A stretch of DNA of 64,000 nucleotides from Paenibacillus piri (GTDB lineage: Bacteria > Bacillota > Bacilli > Paenibacillales > NBRC-103111), in NCBI RefSeq assembly GCF_004354045.1, contig NZ_SMRT01000006.1, forward strand, positions 255,716 through 319,715, given 5' to 3'. The notes under the pieces were generated by a model. The model made no database searches. It saw nothing but the letters and a program-made list of their open reading frames with translations, and had not been told where the DNA came from. The position numbers and the translations under genes are program-made. Shown here one piece after another: positions 1 through 8,245 of the stretch; the first letter of the stretch is position 1; each line of letters opens with the position of its first letter.

Positions 1-578
1 GGTTCGACATGATTACCGCGGGGATGTTTATCAATCCGCAGCGGAGCAAGGCAGTGCTGTTCGCCAATCCGGAGTACAGCATTGGCGAAGCGATAGCCGT
101 GAAGCAGGGAAATCCGCATAACCTGCACAGCTATAAGGATATCGCTGATAATAAAGAGATTAAAGTCGCCGTCATGACCGGCGCGATTGAAATCGGCTAT
201 TTGGAGAAATCCGGCGTACCGAAGGAGCAGATGGTCCTTGTGCCCGACCAGGCGTCCGCATTGAATGCGCTGCAGGCGAACCGCGCTCAGACTGTGACGA
301 TGACAGGCCCGGCGCTGCAGGCGATGCTGGACTCCGCGAAGGACAGCGGGCTGGAACGGGTAGCCGAATTCGAGCAGCCGGTCATTGACGGCAAAAGTGT
401 AAGAGGATACGGCGCGACGGCGTTCCGCAAGGACGACAAGGAGTTCCAGGAAGCGTTCAATGCGGAGCTGGAGAAGCTGAAAACGTCGGGCGAACTGCTG
501 TCCATTTTGAAAAAATTCGGCTTTACGGAGCAGGAGCTTCCGGGCGATATAACGGCTGAAGCTCTGGCTAAAGAGTAG
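1..578 (+). CDS. ehuB: Ectoine/hydroxyectoine ABC transporter substrate-binding protein, 5' truncated
   Basis: C-terminal part of a family 3 (polar amino acid type) extracellular solute-binding protein; the frame is open to the window edge, so the signal peptide and first lobe lie outside. Visible landmarks are FDMITAGMFINPQR, typical of EhuB (the family shows TAGMFIxPxR), then the hinge region with a conserved GNP, and a C-terminal lobe. EhuB binds ectoine and hydroxyectoine at the cell surface and hands them to EhuCD. The identification rests on this motif plus the directly following ehuC, ehuD, ehuA and ectABCD; a generic amino-acid binding protein is the alternative. The stop is one base before the ehuC start, so the genes are likely translationally coupled. 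Confidence 0.88.
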   Translation, partial: FDMITAGMFINPQRSKAVLFANPEYSIGEAIAVKQGNPHNLHSYKDIADNKEIKVAVMTGAIEIGYLEKSGVPKEQMVLVPDQASALNALQANRAQTVTMTGPALQAMLDSAKDSGLERVAEFEQPVIDGKSVRGYGATAFRKDDKEFQEAFNAELEKLKTSGELLSILKKFGFTEQELPGDITAEALAKE

Positions 579-579
579 C

Positions 580-1233
580 ATGGAGTCCGCTTGGATACAA
601 ATCGTACCTATGCTGTTTGCGGGTGCGAAGGTCACCTTGGAAGTCGCCGCGCTTTCCTCTATCCTCGCTTTGGCGATATCGCTTGCGGCTGGTTTGTGCC
701 GCTTGTCCCAATACAAGCTCATTCGGTTCATCGTTACCGTCTATGTGGAGCTTTTTAGAGGCAGTTCGCTGTTGATCCAGCTGTTTTGGCTGTACTTCGC
801 GCTTCCGTTCGCAGGCATCGAGCTTCCCAAGCTGACGGCTGCGGTACTCGCGTTCGGCTTGAATTACGGAGCCTATGGGTCCGAGGTTGTACGCAGCTCG
901 ATTCTGGCCGTGCCCAAAGGCCAGTGGGAGGCGGCGCTCGCGCTCAATATGCGGCGCTGGCAGAGCCTGCTGTATGTCATTTTACCGCAAGCAGGTGTTC
1001 GTATGCTTCCGCCGTTCGGCAATCTGGCCATCGAGCTCATCAAAGGAACGTGTCTTGTCTATTTTATTACATTAAGCGATATGACCTACCAAGCCATAGT
1101 GCTGAGAAACAACTATATCGACTGGACACCGGAAATTTTGATGCTGCTGCTCCTGATGTATTTTGCCATTACGTCGCTCGTATCGTTCGGGATACGCAAA
1201 GCGGAACGTAGCATGGCGGCAGGGAGGCTGTAG
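580..1233 (+). CDS. ehuC: Ectoine/hydroxyectoine ABC transporter permease EhuC
   Basis: Permease of 217 residues from the polar amino acid (HisMQ) family. Several hydrophobic segments are visible (for example residues 10-35, 55-80, 185-205). The cytoplasmic EAA loop reads EAALALNMRRWQSLLYVILP at about residues 118-137, which docks the ATPase. It begins with ATG one base after the ehuB stop and has only a weak ribosome binding site, fitting coupled translation. It pairs with EhuD to form the membrane channel for ectoines. Confidence 0.88.
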   Translation: MESAWIQIVPMLFAGAKVTLEVAALSSILALAISLAAGLCRLSQYKLIRFIVTVYVELFRGSSLLIQLFWLYFALPFAGIELPKLTAAVLAFGLNYGAYGSEVVRSSILAVPKGQWEAALALNMRRWQSLLYVILPQAGVRMLPPFGNLAIELIKGTCLVYFITLSDMTYQAIVLRNNYIDWTPEILMLLLLMYFAITSLVSFGIRKAERSMAAGRL

Positions 1234-1238
1234 ACGCG

Positions 1239-1985
1239 ATGTGGGATTGGAATTATACGCTCGACATTTTACCGGGACTGGTCAAGGCTTTGTGGGTGAC
1301 GGTGATCGTAACGTGCTGCGGCTTTGCGGCCGCTTGCTTAGGAGGGCTGCTGCTCGCGCTGGCGTCGGCGTCCCGCATGAAACTGCTTTCCATTTTAGCC
1401 AAATGGCTTGTCGCTTTTGTCCGGAATACGCCGCTGCTGGTACAGGTGTTTTTCTTATACTACACACTTCCCAAAATAATGAATATTTCTTTATCTGCGT
1501 TTACCGTAGGTATTATTGGTCTGGGACTTCATTACAGCACCTATTTGTCCGAAGTGTACCGCTCAGGCATTGAAGCGGTCCCTAAGGGGCAACGGGAGGC
1601 GGCAGTGGCCTTAAACTTTCCGAAAGTACAAACCTGGATAACGATTATTCTTCCTCAAGCCATACCGCCTATCATTCCGATTATGGGGAACTATTTGCTT
1701 GTTATGTTTAAAGAGACCCCCGTACTTTCTGCCATTACCCTGGTTGAACTGCTGTTGACGGCCAAAAATACCGTTTCCGAATCGTACCGCGTTTTCGAGC
1801 CGTACACGATAGTCGGGCTGATGTTTCTCGTCATCAGTTATCCGGCGTCGCTTGCCTTTGCCAAGCTTGAAAAGCGGCTGAACCTGCAAGCCGGCGCCTC
1901 GTATAAAGATTCATCCCCGACATCCGGTTCGGGAACAACCGTTTCAAAAAGCATGGCTGCTTCGAAAAAGGAGGTGGGAGCTTGA
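1239..1985 (+). CDS. ehuD: Ectoine/hydroxyectoine ABC transporter permease EhuD
   Basis: Second HisMQ-family permease, 248 residues, with an EAA loop (REAAVALNFPKVQTWITIIL) near residue 125 and multiple membrane segments. Compared with EhuC it has a C-terminal hydrophilic tail rich in Ser, Gly and Thr (about the last 30 residues), which is not needed for transport in the family and looks like a disordered extension. It starts five bases after the ehuC stop and its own stop overlaps the TTG start of ehuA. Confidence 0.88.
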   Translation: MWDWNYTLDILPGLVKALWVTVIVTCCGFAAACLGGLLLALASASRMKLLSILAKWLVAFVRNTPLLVQVFFLYYTLPKIMNISLSAFTVGIIGLGLHYSTYLSEVYRSGIEAVPKGQREAAVALNFPKVQTWITIILPQAIPPIIPIMGNYLLVMFKETPVLSAITLVELLLTAKNTVSESYRVFEPYTIVGLMFLVISYPASLAFAKLEKRLNLQAGASYKDSSPTSGSGTTVSKSMAASKKEVGA

Positions 1986-2755
1986 ACGATACGGTAGTGA
2001 AATACAGTAAAGTAAGTAAAACCTACGGCGAGCTTGAGGTGCTAAAGGAGATCGATCTGGATATTGCGCCCGGGGAAAAGCTCGCCGTGATCGGCCCGAG
2101 CGGCTCCGGCAAAACAACGCTTGGCCGCATGCTGATGACGCTGGAGGAGCCGAGCTCGGGCACGATCGAGGTGGACGGGGAGCTGCTGTGGCATCAGCGG
2201 GTGCAGGACCGGCTGGTCCGGGCCGATGAACGGCATCTGCATCGCATCAGGGGAAAGGTCGGCATGGTGTTCCAGCATTTCAATCTGTTTCCCCATATGA
2301 ACGTGCTGCGCAATGTGACCGAAGCGCCGTGCAAGGTGCTGGGCTTGTCGAAGGAGGAGGCGCGGGAACGGGCCGAGTCGATGCTCGAGAAGGTCGGGCT
2401 GCTGGACAAATTGGATGTATATCCGTCCAAGCTTTCGGGCGGGCAGAAGCAGCGCGTTGCCATTGCCAGAGCGCTCGTCATGCGGCCGCAGGTGATGGTG
2501 TTCGACGAGGTTACCTCTGCGCTCGATCCCGAGCTGGTCGGCGAGGTGCTGGAGGTCATCCGCGAGATCGCCGATGAAGGCAATATGGCGATGATGCTCA
2601 TCACGCATGAGATGGATTTCGCGCGGGAAATCGCCGATCGGGTTATATTCGGCGCAGATGGCGCCATAGTGGAGCAGGGGCCGCCGGAGGCGATATTCGA
2701 AGACCCGCAAAGCGAGCGGCTGCAATCGTTTTTGAAACGGTTCCGGTCGTCTTAG
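1982..2755 (+). CDS. ehuA: Ectoine/hydroxyectoine ABC transporter ATP-binding protein EhuA
   Basis: ABC ATPase of 257 residues powering the EhuBCD importer. Walker A GPSGSGKTT is at residues 38-46, the signature LSGGQ at 151-155, and Walker B VMVFDE ends in D175-E176, followed by the D-loop SALDP and the switch His in LITHEMDF. All catalytic motifs are intact. The start is TTG, overlapping the ehuD stop by four bases, with AAAGGAGGTG immediately upstream. It resembles the GlnQ/HisP family, and the assignment to ectoine comes from context. Confidence 0.9.
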   Translation: MNDTVVKYSKVSKTYGELEVLKEIDLDIAPGEKLAVIGPSGSGKTTLGRMLMTLEEPSSGTIEVDGELLWHQRVQDRLVRADERHLHRIRGKVGMVFQHFNLFPHMNVLRNVTEAPCKVLGLSKEEARERAESMLEKVGLLDKLDVYPSKLSGGQKQRVAIARALVMRPQVMVFDEVTSALDPELVGEVLEVIREIADEGNMAMMLITHEMDFAREIADRVIFGADGAIVEQGPPEAIFEDPQSERLQSFLKRFRSS

Positions 2756-2773
2756 CGAAAGGGGGGACGGAAC

Positions 2774-3319
2774 TTGAAAGAAATTTTGAAAGAAAATGCG
2801 AAGGAAACATTGAAAGAAACCGCGATACGTTTTCGGCGCCCGGAGAAGAAAGACGGGACGCCGATCTGGAAGCTTATTCAGCAGACGGAAGCTTTGGATG
2901 TGAACTCTGCTTACTGTTATATTTTGCTGAGCGATTATTTGAGGGACACCTGCGTGATCGCAGAGGAAGAGGAGAAGATTGTCGGCTTTATTTCGGCCTT
3001 CCGCGCCCCTTCCCGAAACGACACATTGTTCGTCTGGCAAATCGCGGTGGCTCCCTCCAAGCAGCGGAGAGGTATCGCGAGACGGATGCTGAAGGAGCTG
3101 TTGGCGAGGGAATGCTGCAGCGATGTCGTGTATATCGAAGCGACCGTCAGTCCGTCCAATTTGGCGTCCAGAGGCTTGCTTCTGCGGTTGGCCAAAGATT
3201 ACAGGATGGAATGTCATTTGTCGGCCGGTTATGCGGATGCGTTGTTTCCGGTTGAGGCGCGTCATGAGGAGGAGCTGCTGTTCCGGTTAGGCCCCTTGCC
3301 TGTCATGGGCGAACGATGA
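2774..3319 (+). CDS. ectA: L-2,4-diaminobutyrate N-gamma-acetyltransferase (EctA)
   Basis: GNAT-fold enzyme of 181 residues catalysing acetylation of L-2,4-diaminobutyrate by acetyl-CoA, the second step of ectoine synthesis. The typical EctA segment (RRPEKKDGTPIWKLI, then LDVNSAYCYILLSDYL) is at about residues 18-55, and the acetyl-CoA loop QRRGIARRML is near residue 98. The start used is TTG at 2774, preceded by AAAGGGGGGACGG. The first 15 residues (repeats of KEILKEN/KETLKET) form an unusual charged extension, so translation could begin further in, although no in-frame start there has a better ribosome binding site. Confidence 0.92.
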   Translation: MKEILKENAKETLKETAIRFRRPEKKDGTPIWKLIQQTEALDVNSAYCYILLSDYLRDTCVIAEEEEKIVGFISAFRAPSRNDTLFVWQIAVAPSKQRRGIARRMLKELLARECCSDVVYIEATVSPSNLASRGLLLRLAKDYRMECHLSAGYADALFPVEARHEEELLFRLGPLPVMGER

Positions 3320-3355
3320 GAACGACAACAATAACTCATAACAGGAGGTAGATCG

Positions 3356-4681
3356 ATGAAACTGCACACATTGGAAAAACCTTCCCTGCACGTGTTTGAC
3401 CAACTGGAATCCGAGGTTCGCAGCTACTGCCGCAGCTTCACGACGGTTTTCGCCACGGCGAAAAACGCGAAGCTGTGGGATAAGCGGGGCCATGAATATA
3501 TTGATTTTTTTGCCGGCGCCGGTGCCTTGAATTACGGCCACAACAATGAAGCGATCAAGGAAAAGCTGGTGGAATACCTGCTTCAGGACGGGGTGACCCA
3601 CGGCCTGGATATGGCGACTACCGCCAAGGAGCATTTTTTGGCCCGGTTTCACGATGTAATCCTGAAGCCGCGCGGCATGACGCATAAGGTGATGTTTCCC
3701 GGACCGACAGGGACGAATGCGGTGGAAAGCGCGCTGAAAATCGCCCGTAAAGTGACGGGACGTTCCTCGATCCTCTGCTTTACGAATGCTTTTCACGGGA
3801 TGTCGCTCGGTTCTTTGGCCGTCACCGGCAACAAATTTAAACGCAGCGGTGCGGGCATTGATCTCGGAAACGCCGCCTTTATGCCGTATGACGGATACTT
3901 CGGACGTTCGGTCGATACGACGGCTTATATTGAAAAAATGCTCGATGATCCGGGCAGCGGCATTCCGCTTCCGGCAGCTGTCATTGTGGAAACGGTCCAG
4001 GGCGAAGGAGGCCTCAATACGGCAAGCCGCGGGTGGCTGCAAAAAATCGCGGCTTTGTGCAAACAAAGAGACATTTTGTTGATCGTCGACGATATTCAGA
4101 TGGGCTGCGGACGGACCGGGACGTTTTTCAGCTTTGACGAGGCCGGAATTGACCCGGACATTATTTGCTTATCTAAGTCGATTGGCGGCTACGGGCTCCC
4201 GATGGCTCTCACACTGCTCAAGCCGGAGATCGACCAATGGAGTCCGGGTGAGCATAATGGAACGTTCCGCGGCAACAATCTCGCTTTCGTCGCCGCCGCT
4301 CAAGCGCTCCGTTACTGGGAAAACGGCGAGCTTCAAGCCGAGGTGGCTGTCAAAAGCAGGACGATTCGTCATGCATTGGAGCAAATGGTGAAGCGGGACG
4401 GCGAGCTTGGCGGGGAAATCAGGGGCAGAGGCTTGATCCAGGGCATCGCATTTGACGAGGACGGCGCGGCCGAACAGCTATGCGCCATTGCCTTTAAAAA
4501 AGGGCTGATCATGGAAACGTCGGGTCCGCGAAGCGAGGTCGCCAAGCTGATGCCGCCGTTAACGATTGAACCGGCTGTACTTGAGCAGGGACTGCGGCTG
4601 CTTGCCGAAAGTCTGGATGAGCTGGTGAAGCTGCGGACCGAAAAGCGGCCATTCAAATTTAAAGGCAAGGGAGTGGGCTAA
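3356..4681 (+). CDS. ectB: Diaminobutyrate--2-oxoglutarate transaminase (EctB)
   Basis: Class III PLP-dependent aminotransferase of 441 residues that makes L-2,4-diaminobutyrate from aspartate semialdehyde and glutamate, the first committed step to ectoine. [20 protein letters not shown] near residue 118 binds the PLP phosphate, [11 protein letters not shown] is at about residue 243, and the Schiff-base lysine is K274 in LSKSIGGYG. Length and order fit EctB of other species. AACAGGAGGT precedes the ATG. The stop abuts the ectC start. Confidence 0.95.
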   Translation: MKLHTLEKPSLHVFDQLESEVRSYCRSFTTVFATAKNAKLWDKRGHEYIDFFAGAGALNYGHNNEAIKEKLVEYLLQDGVTHGLDMATTAKEHFLARFHDVILKPRGMTHKVMFPGPTGTNAVESALKIARKVTGRSSILCFTNAFHGMSLGSLAVTGNKFKRSGAGIDLGNAAFMPYDGYFGRSVDTTAYIEKMLDDPGSGIPLPAAVIVETVQGEGGLNTASRGWLQKIAALCKQRDILLIVDDIQMGCGRTGTFFSFDEAGIDPDIICLSKSIGGYGLPMALTLLKPEIDQWSPGEHNGTFRGNNLAFVAAAQALRYWENGELQAEVAVKSRTIRHALEQMVKRDGELGGEIRGRGLIQGIAFDEDGAAEQLCAIAFKKGLIMETSGPRSEVAKLMPPLTIEPAVLEQGLRLLAESLDELVKLRTEKRPFKFKGKGVG

Positions 4682-5083
4682 ATGATCGTAAAACATATTA
4701 ACCAAGTGATTCATACCCATGACGATATCGACACCGAAACCTGGAATTCAAGAAGATTGCTGCTGCAAAAGGACGGCATGGGCTTCTCCATGAACGATAC
4801 GATAATCAAAGCCGGGACGGAAACGCTGATCTGGTATCAAAACCATGTCGAGGCCGTTTATTGCATCGAAGGCGAAGGGGAGATTGAAGTGATCGGCGGG
4901 GAAACATACCCGCTCTACCCGGGCACCTTGTATGCGCTGGACGGACATGAGAAGCATTTCCTGCGGGCCAAAACCGAGCTGCGGACCGTTTGCGTATTCA
5001 ATCCGCCGCTGATGGGCGGGGAAGTTCATGACGAAAACGGTACTTATCCACTGCTGACGGCGCAAACAGCCGATCCGAAATAA
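4682..5083 (+). CDS. ectC: L-ectoine synthase (EctC)
   Basis: Small cupin of 133 residues that closes gamma-N-acetyl-diaminobutyrate to ectoine by water elimination. The N-terminal MIVKHINQVIHTHDDI, the YCIEGEGEIE cupin strand (about residue 60) and LYALDGHEKHFLRA (about residue 80) are EctC hallmarks, and the histidine and glutamate metal ligands lie in these stretches. Start and stop fit the family length. There is no gap to ectB, so coupling is likely. Confidence 0.95.
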   Translation: MIVKHINQVIHTHDDIDTETWNSRRLLLQKDGMGFSMNDTIIKAGTETLIWYQNHVEAVYCIEGEGEIEVIGGETYPLYPGTLYALDGHEKHFLRAKTELRTVCVFNPPLMGGEVHDENGTYPLLTAQTADPK

Positions 5084-5098
5084 GGAGGAATCGAGACG

Positions 5099-5998
5099 AT
5101 GCCGAGAATAAACCATGCCACACAAACCGAAGAAATTGCCGATTTATACCCTTCCCGTATAAAGGCCGAGCCGGAATGGATTCAGCGCAAAGATCCGGTC
5201 GTTTATTCCGCTTGGGCGCAGCAGACGTTTATTACGGAGCAGCAATCGGATTTCTATAAGCAAAACGGCTATTTGTTTATCGAGCAGTTTTTCTCTGCGG
5301 AGGAAATTGCCGCCTATAAAGACGAATTGAATCGACTGTGGAACGAAAGCCTGCACTCGAAGCGCGATGAGGTAATCCGCGAGCCAGACAGCGAGGAGGT
5401 GCGGTCGATCTTTGCCGTACATAGCAGCAGCGACGTGTTCAAAGCTTTAGCCGGGCATCCGCGGCTTAAACGGCTGACCGATTACTTGCTGGGAAGCTCC
5501 ACGTACATCCACCAATCGCGGATTAATTTCAAGCCGGGCTTTACGGGCAAAGAATTTTACTGGCATTCCGATTTCGAAACATGGCATGTCGAGGATGGAA
5601 TGCCGCGGATGCGGGCATTGAGCTGTTCGATCGCGCTGGAAGACAACTATCCGTTTAACGGCCCGTTGATGGTCGTCCCCGGCTCCCATATGACGTATAT
5701 TTCATGCGTCGGCAAGACGCCGGAGCGGCATTATCAGGAATCGCTGCGCCGCCAGCAGTACGGGGTGCCGGATCAGGACAGCCTTACGGAGCTGGTCCGT
5801 AAGCACGGCATTCATACGCCCGTCGGCAAGGCAGGCTCCATCGTTCTGTTCGACTGCAACATTATGCACGGCTCGAACAGCAATATTTCGCCGATGCCGC
5901 GCAGCAATGTGTTTCTCGTCTACAACAGCGTAGACAACCGGCTGCAGGAGCCGTTCTCGGGACAAACGCCCAGACCGGAATATATTGCAGCGCGTTAA
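5099..5998 (+). CDS. ectD: Ectoine 5-hydroxylase (EctD)
   Basis: Fe(II)/2-oxoglutarate dioxygenase of the PhyH superfamily, 299 residues, converting ectoine to 5-hydroxyectoine in the cytoplasm. The iron triad is visible as H156-x-D158 (FYWHSDFETWH) and H257 (IMHGSNSN). The EctD signature region running from about residue 144 to 166 is well conserved. A good site, AAGGAGG, precedes the ATG. As last gene of the operon, it is followed by a strong terminator at 6021-6062. Confidence 0.95.
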   Translation: MPRINHATQTEEIADLYPSRIKAEPEWIQRKDPVVYSAWAQQTFITEQQSDFYKQNGYLFIEQFFSAEEIAAYKDELNRLWNESLHSKRDEVIREPDSEEVRSIFAVHSSSDVFKALAGHPRLKRLTDYLLGSSTYIHQSRINFKPGFTGKEFYWHSDFETWHVEDGMPRMRALSCSIALEDNYPFNGPLMVVPGSHMTYISCVGKTPERHYQESLRRQQYGVPDQDSLTELVRKHGIHTPVGKAGSIVLFDCNIMHGSNSNISPMPRSNVFLVYNSVDNRLQEPFSGQTPRPEYIAAR

Positions 5999-6020
5999 AA
6001 GGATTCAAGGGAGTCATGAA

Positions 6021-6062
6021 AAGAACATCGAGCCGATATTCGGTATCGATGTTCTTTTTTTT
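6021..6062 (+). terminator. Rho-independent terminator of the ehu-ect operon
   Basis: Ten-base arms AGAACATCGA (6022-6031) and TCGATGTTCT (6046-6055) enclose a loop that itself contains CCGA/TCGG. They are followed by a run of eight T. It sits 23 bases after the ectD stop. Confidence 0.92.
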
Positions 6063-6161
6063 CATGACAGCAAGCATACCTCGGAGGGGATAGAACGTAT
6101 TTTTTCGCGAAACAAACAGAGAATAACCATAATAGGGACTGGACTACCACGGAGGATTATT

Positions 6162-7430
6162 GTGCTCCATTTCATACAAAATTTGATGGATCAATTCGGA
6201 TATTTAGTTTTGGGTGCTGCCCTGATGCTTGAGCTGCTCGCTTTGCCTTTGCCGGGTGAAGTGCTTATGACCTATACGGGGCTGCTCGTTTTCCAACAAA
6301 AATTAAATTGGGCGTTAAGCATCCTCACAGCGGGTACTGGAGCTTCGATCGGCATGACCGTTTCATACGGGATCGGTTATAAATTAGGAATCCCTTTTTT
6401 TGAAAAATACGGCTCCAGGATACATTTGGGCCCCGACCGTCTGGCGGCGACATCCCGCTGGTTTGAACGTTACGGAAATAAGGTCATCATTATCGCATAT
6501 TTTATCCCGGGAATTCGCCATTTTACCGGTTATTTCTCGGGAATTACAAGACTGCGGGTTCGTACCTATAGGCTCTATGCTTATACCGGCGCGTTCATTT
6601 GGACGGGTACCTTTATATCGCTCGGAAAAATTGTCGGCCCCGAATGGGAGCAATTCCATCATTCCATTACCAAATATTTATTATTGGCGGGCATTTTGGC
6701 GGCCTTGCTGCTGATGGCATTTTATTTGTTTCGAAAATATAAAATCAAACTCAACGACCGTATTGTATATTGGTTGAGTAAGGCAGTTAAAAAGTTTAGT
6801 TCGTTAGGTCCGGCCCGATTTCTGATCACCGCATCGTTCGGACTGTTTTTGGCGCTCTTTATGTTGATGGTGGGTTTGGTCCAAGATTTTTTGGCCAATG
6901 AATTCGGCGACTTTGACCTGGTAACCTCTTATGTTATTCATTCTCAGTTTGACGGCAATTGGAAGCCTTGGATGAATCGGTTTGCAGATTTGGCCTCTTC
7001 CCCGGTTTTGCTTGCTTTGACCGTGCTGTCCCTTCTATGGGTCCTTTATAAAGGAAGAGACCGTATGCTTGAAGGGAGCTTCTTGTTGTTCGTATATATC
7101 GGCGGTGAGCTGTGGGAAGAAAGGTTAAGGCTTTATTTTCATCGAATGGGACCTGAAAACATCGCGAATACGTTCCCAAGCGAGCAGACATTGATTACGA
7201 TCGTTATATTTGGCTTCGCCGCCTATTTGCTGATTCGGCATACCGGTGTGGCCTGGGTTAGAACTGTTTCGATTATCGTCGTACTCGCTTGTTCGTTTCT
7301 GGTTGGATTGAGCCATGTTTATTTCAATCTGCAATACCCGAGCGATGCGCTCGCCGGTTATGTATTCGGCGGTGTATGGCTGAGCATGAACGTGCTGCTG
7401 TTGGAACTATTTCGAATCATGAACTCGTAA
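6162..7430 (+). CDS. DedA-family membrane protein fused to a degenerate PAP2 phosphatase domain
   Basis: About 422 residues. Residues 1-200 form a DedA (VTT/SNARE-associated) domain: ELLALPLPGEVLM near residue 20, FERYGNKVIIIAYFIPGIRHFTGYF-type re-entrant motif around residue 105, then further helices. DedA proteins are linked to lipid-carrier (undecaprenyl phosphate) flipping. Residues 230-420 form a PAP2-like membrane domain, but the catalytic motifs are broken: the PSGH motif reads PSEQ and the SR-x5-H-x3-D motif reads SHVYFNLQYPSD, so both histidines and the arginine are replaced. The GTG start at 6162 was chosen because GGAGG lies seven bases upstream; the open frame further 5' runs through the previous terminator and is not coding. 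Standalone gene. Confidence 0.85.
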   Translation: MLHFIQNLMDQFGYLVLGAALMLELLALPLPGEVLMTYTGLLVFQQKLNWALSILTAGTGASIGMTVSYGIGYKLGIPFFEKYGSRIHLGPDRLAATSRWFERYGNKVIIIAYFIPGIRHFTGYFSGITRLRVRTYRLYAYTGAFIWTGTFISLGKIVGPEWEQFHHSITKYLLLAGILAALLLMAFYLFRKYKIKLNDRIVYWLSKAVKKFSSLGPARFLITASFGLFLALFMLMVGLVQDFLANEFGDFDLVTSYVIHSQFDGNWKPWMNRFADLASSPVLLALTVLSLLWVLYKGRDRMLEGSFLLFVYIGGELWEERLRLYFHRMGPENIANTFPSEQTLITIVIFGFAAYLLIRHTGVAWVRTVSIIVVLACSFLVGLSHVYFNLQYPSDALAGYVFGGVWLSMNVLLLELFRIMNS

Positions 7431-7513
7431 GCCGGATATACTGGCATAAAGTTGTTTCCGCAAAATGCTAAACTTGGGTGTAAATTTTACGGCTACAACT
7501 GCGAATGAACTAT

Positions 7514-7546
7514 TTGTATAGGTAGGGGGGCTATGCTACAATAGAA
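7514..7546 (+). promoter_or_regulatory. Promoter and probable CsoR operator of csoR
   Basis: The stretch TATAGGTAGGGGGGCTATG resembles the G-tract dyads bound by CsoR, and directly overlaps an extended -10 (TGCTACAAT, ending 7543). It is a weaker match than the operator at copZ. Autoregulation is inferred. Confidence 0.6.
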
Positions 7547-7568
7547 GAAAAGCGAAAGGGATGATTTT

Positions 7569-7898
7569 ATGGAGAACCTCGTCACGGAATCGAAAACACA
7601 TGAAGCCTGCGGTACCGATGAACGAAAAAGCCATCATTCCGAAAAAACCAAAAACAATTTGATAAACCGGCTCAACCGGATCGAGGGACAAATTCGCGGC
7701 ATTAAAGGGTTGATTGAGAAGGATACGTATTGTGATGACGTGCTGAATCAGATTTCGTCGGTACAGTCCGCTTTGAACGGCGTAGGCAAGCTGCTTCTCG
7801 AGCACCATATGAAAAGCTGCGTAATCGAACGGATTCAGGACGGTGAAAGCGAAGTTATCGATGAGCTGCTGACGACCATCAATAAATTAATGAAGTAA
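7569..7898 (+). CDS. csoR: Copper-sensing transcriptional repressor CsoR
   Basis: DUF156 family all-helical repressor, 109 residues. The Cu(I) ligand set is complete: C55, H80 and C84 (C-x24-H-x3-C), which separates CsoR from formaldehyde- or sulfide-sensing relatives. The conserved NRLNRIEGQIRGIKGL DNA-binding helix is at 33-48. Unusually, the first 26 residues are an extension rich in His, Cys, Lys and Glu. When copper binds, CsoR should release the operators at 7514 and 8061, derepressing copZ-copA. ATG is preceded by GAAAGGGATG. Confidence 0.93.
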   Translation: MENLVTESKTHEACGTDERKSHHSEKTKNNLINRLNRIEGQIRGIKGLIEKDTYCDDVLNQISSVQSALNGVGKLLLEHHMKSCVIERIQDGESEVIDELLTTINKLMK

Positions 7899-7913
7899 AG
7901 TCATTTGGGTGGG

Positions 7914-7939
7914 GGAAGGATTCGCGAGAATCCTTTTTT
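7914..7939 (+). terminator. Rho-independent terminator of csoR
   Basis: Perfect arms AAGGATTC (7916-7923) and GAATCCTT (7928-7935) with a GCGA tetraloop, then a T run. Confidence 0.92.
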
Positions 7940-7950
7940 CGTCTGAACAC

Positions 7951-8010
7951 TTGCTTCGCATAACCTTGGCAAACACGTTCGTCTCCTAAAGGACGGCGAA
8001 GCGGCTTGCT
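7951..8010 (+). repeat. Dispersed intergenic repeat, copy 1
   Basis: Imperfect copy of a roughly 60-bp element found five times in the window. Shared blocks in order: TTGCTTCGCA, ACCTTG, AAACRCG, the GTCCT/AAGGAC hairpin (here CTCCTAAAGGAC), GGCGAAGC. It lies between the csoR terminator and the copZ promoter. No coding potential seen. Confidence 0.8.
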
Positions 8011-8055
8011 TTTGGCGGCCTTTCAAATAGGGTTGAGGGGTACGGTAAAAAACAT

Positions 8056-8091
8056 TTGACTTATATACTATAGGGGGGTATACTAAAAACA
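8056..8091 (+). promoter_or_regulatory. copZ-copA promoter with embedded CsoR operator
   Basis: Near-consensus sigma-A promoter: TTGACT (8056-8061), 17-bp spacer, TATACT (8079-8084). The spacer and -10 contain the dyad TATACTATAGGGGGGTATAC (8064-8083), matching the G-tract operator of CsoR repressors, so bound CsoR would block RNA polymerase directly. The expected transcription start is near 8091. Confidence 0.88.
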
Positions 8092-8245
8092 TGAATGGCG
8101 ACAAACATAGCAGTTCCCTCCCAAAGTACCCGGCATTTTGCCGCCGTAAGGGTGAATCGAATTGAAAAGGTCGATACTGATACTGTGGACGCGAACCGCT
8201 ATACCCCATTCAAAAATTTTATTTTTTATAAAGGAGAAATGAAAG
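8092..8245 (+). other. Long 5' leader of copZ-copA mRNA
   Basis: About 150 bases separate the predicted start site from copZ. A small hairpin CGGCA/TGCCG is present around 8132-8145. An ATG at 8091 opens a 24-codon frame ending in TGA at 8165, with no ribosome binding site. I recognise no riboswitch class. An AAAGGAG site at the end serves copZ. Confidence 0.45.

Noticed and set aside
5985..6161. 5' extension of the DedA-PAP2 frame
   Set aside because: It would run through the end of ectD and its terminator. GTG 6162 with GGAGG seven bases upstream explains the start.
8092..8245. Riboswitch in the copZ leader
   Set aside because: I looked for cobalamin, glycine, TPP and other common cores and saw none; only a small hairpin is present.
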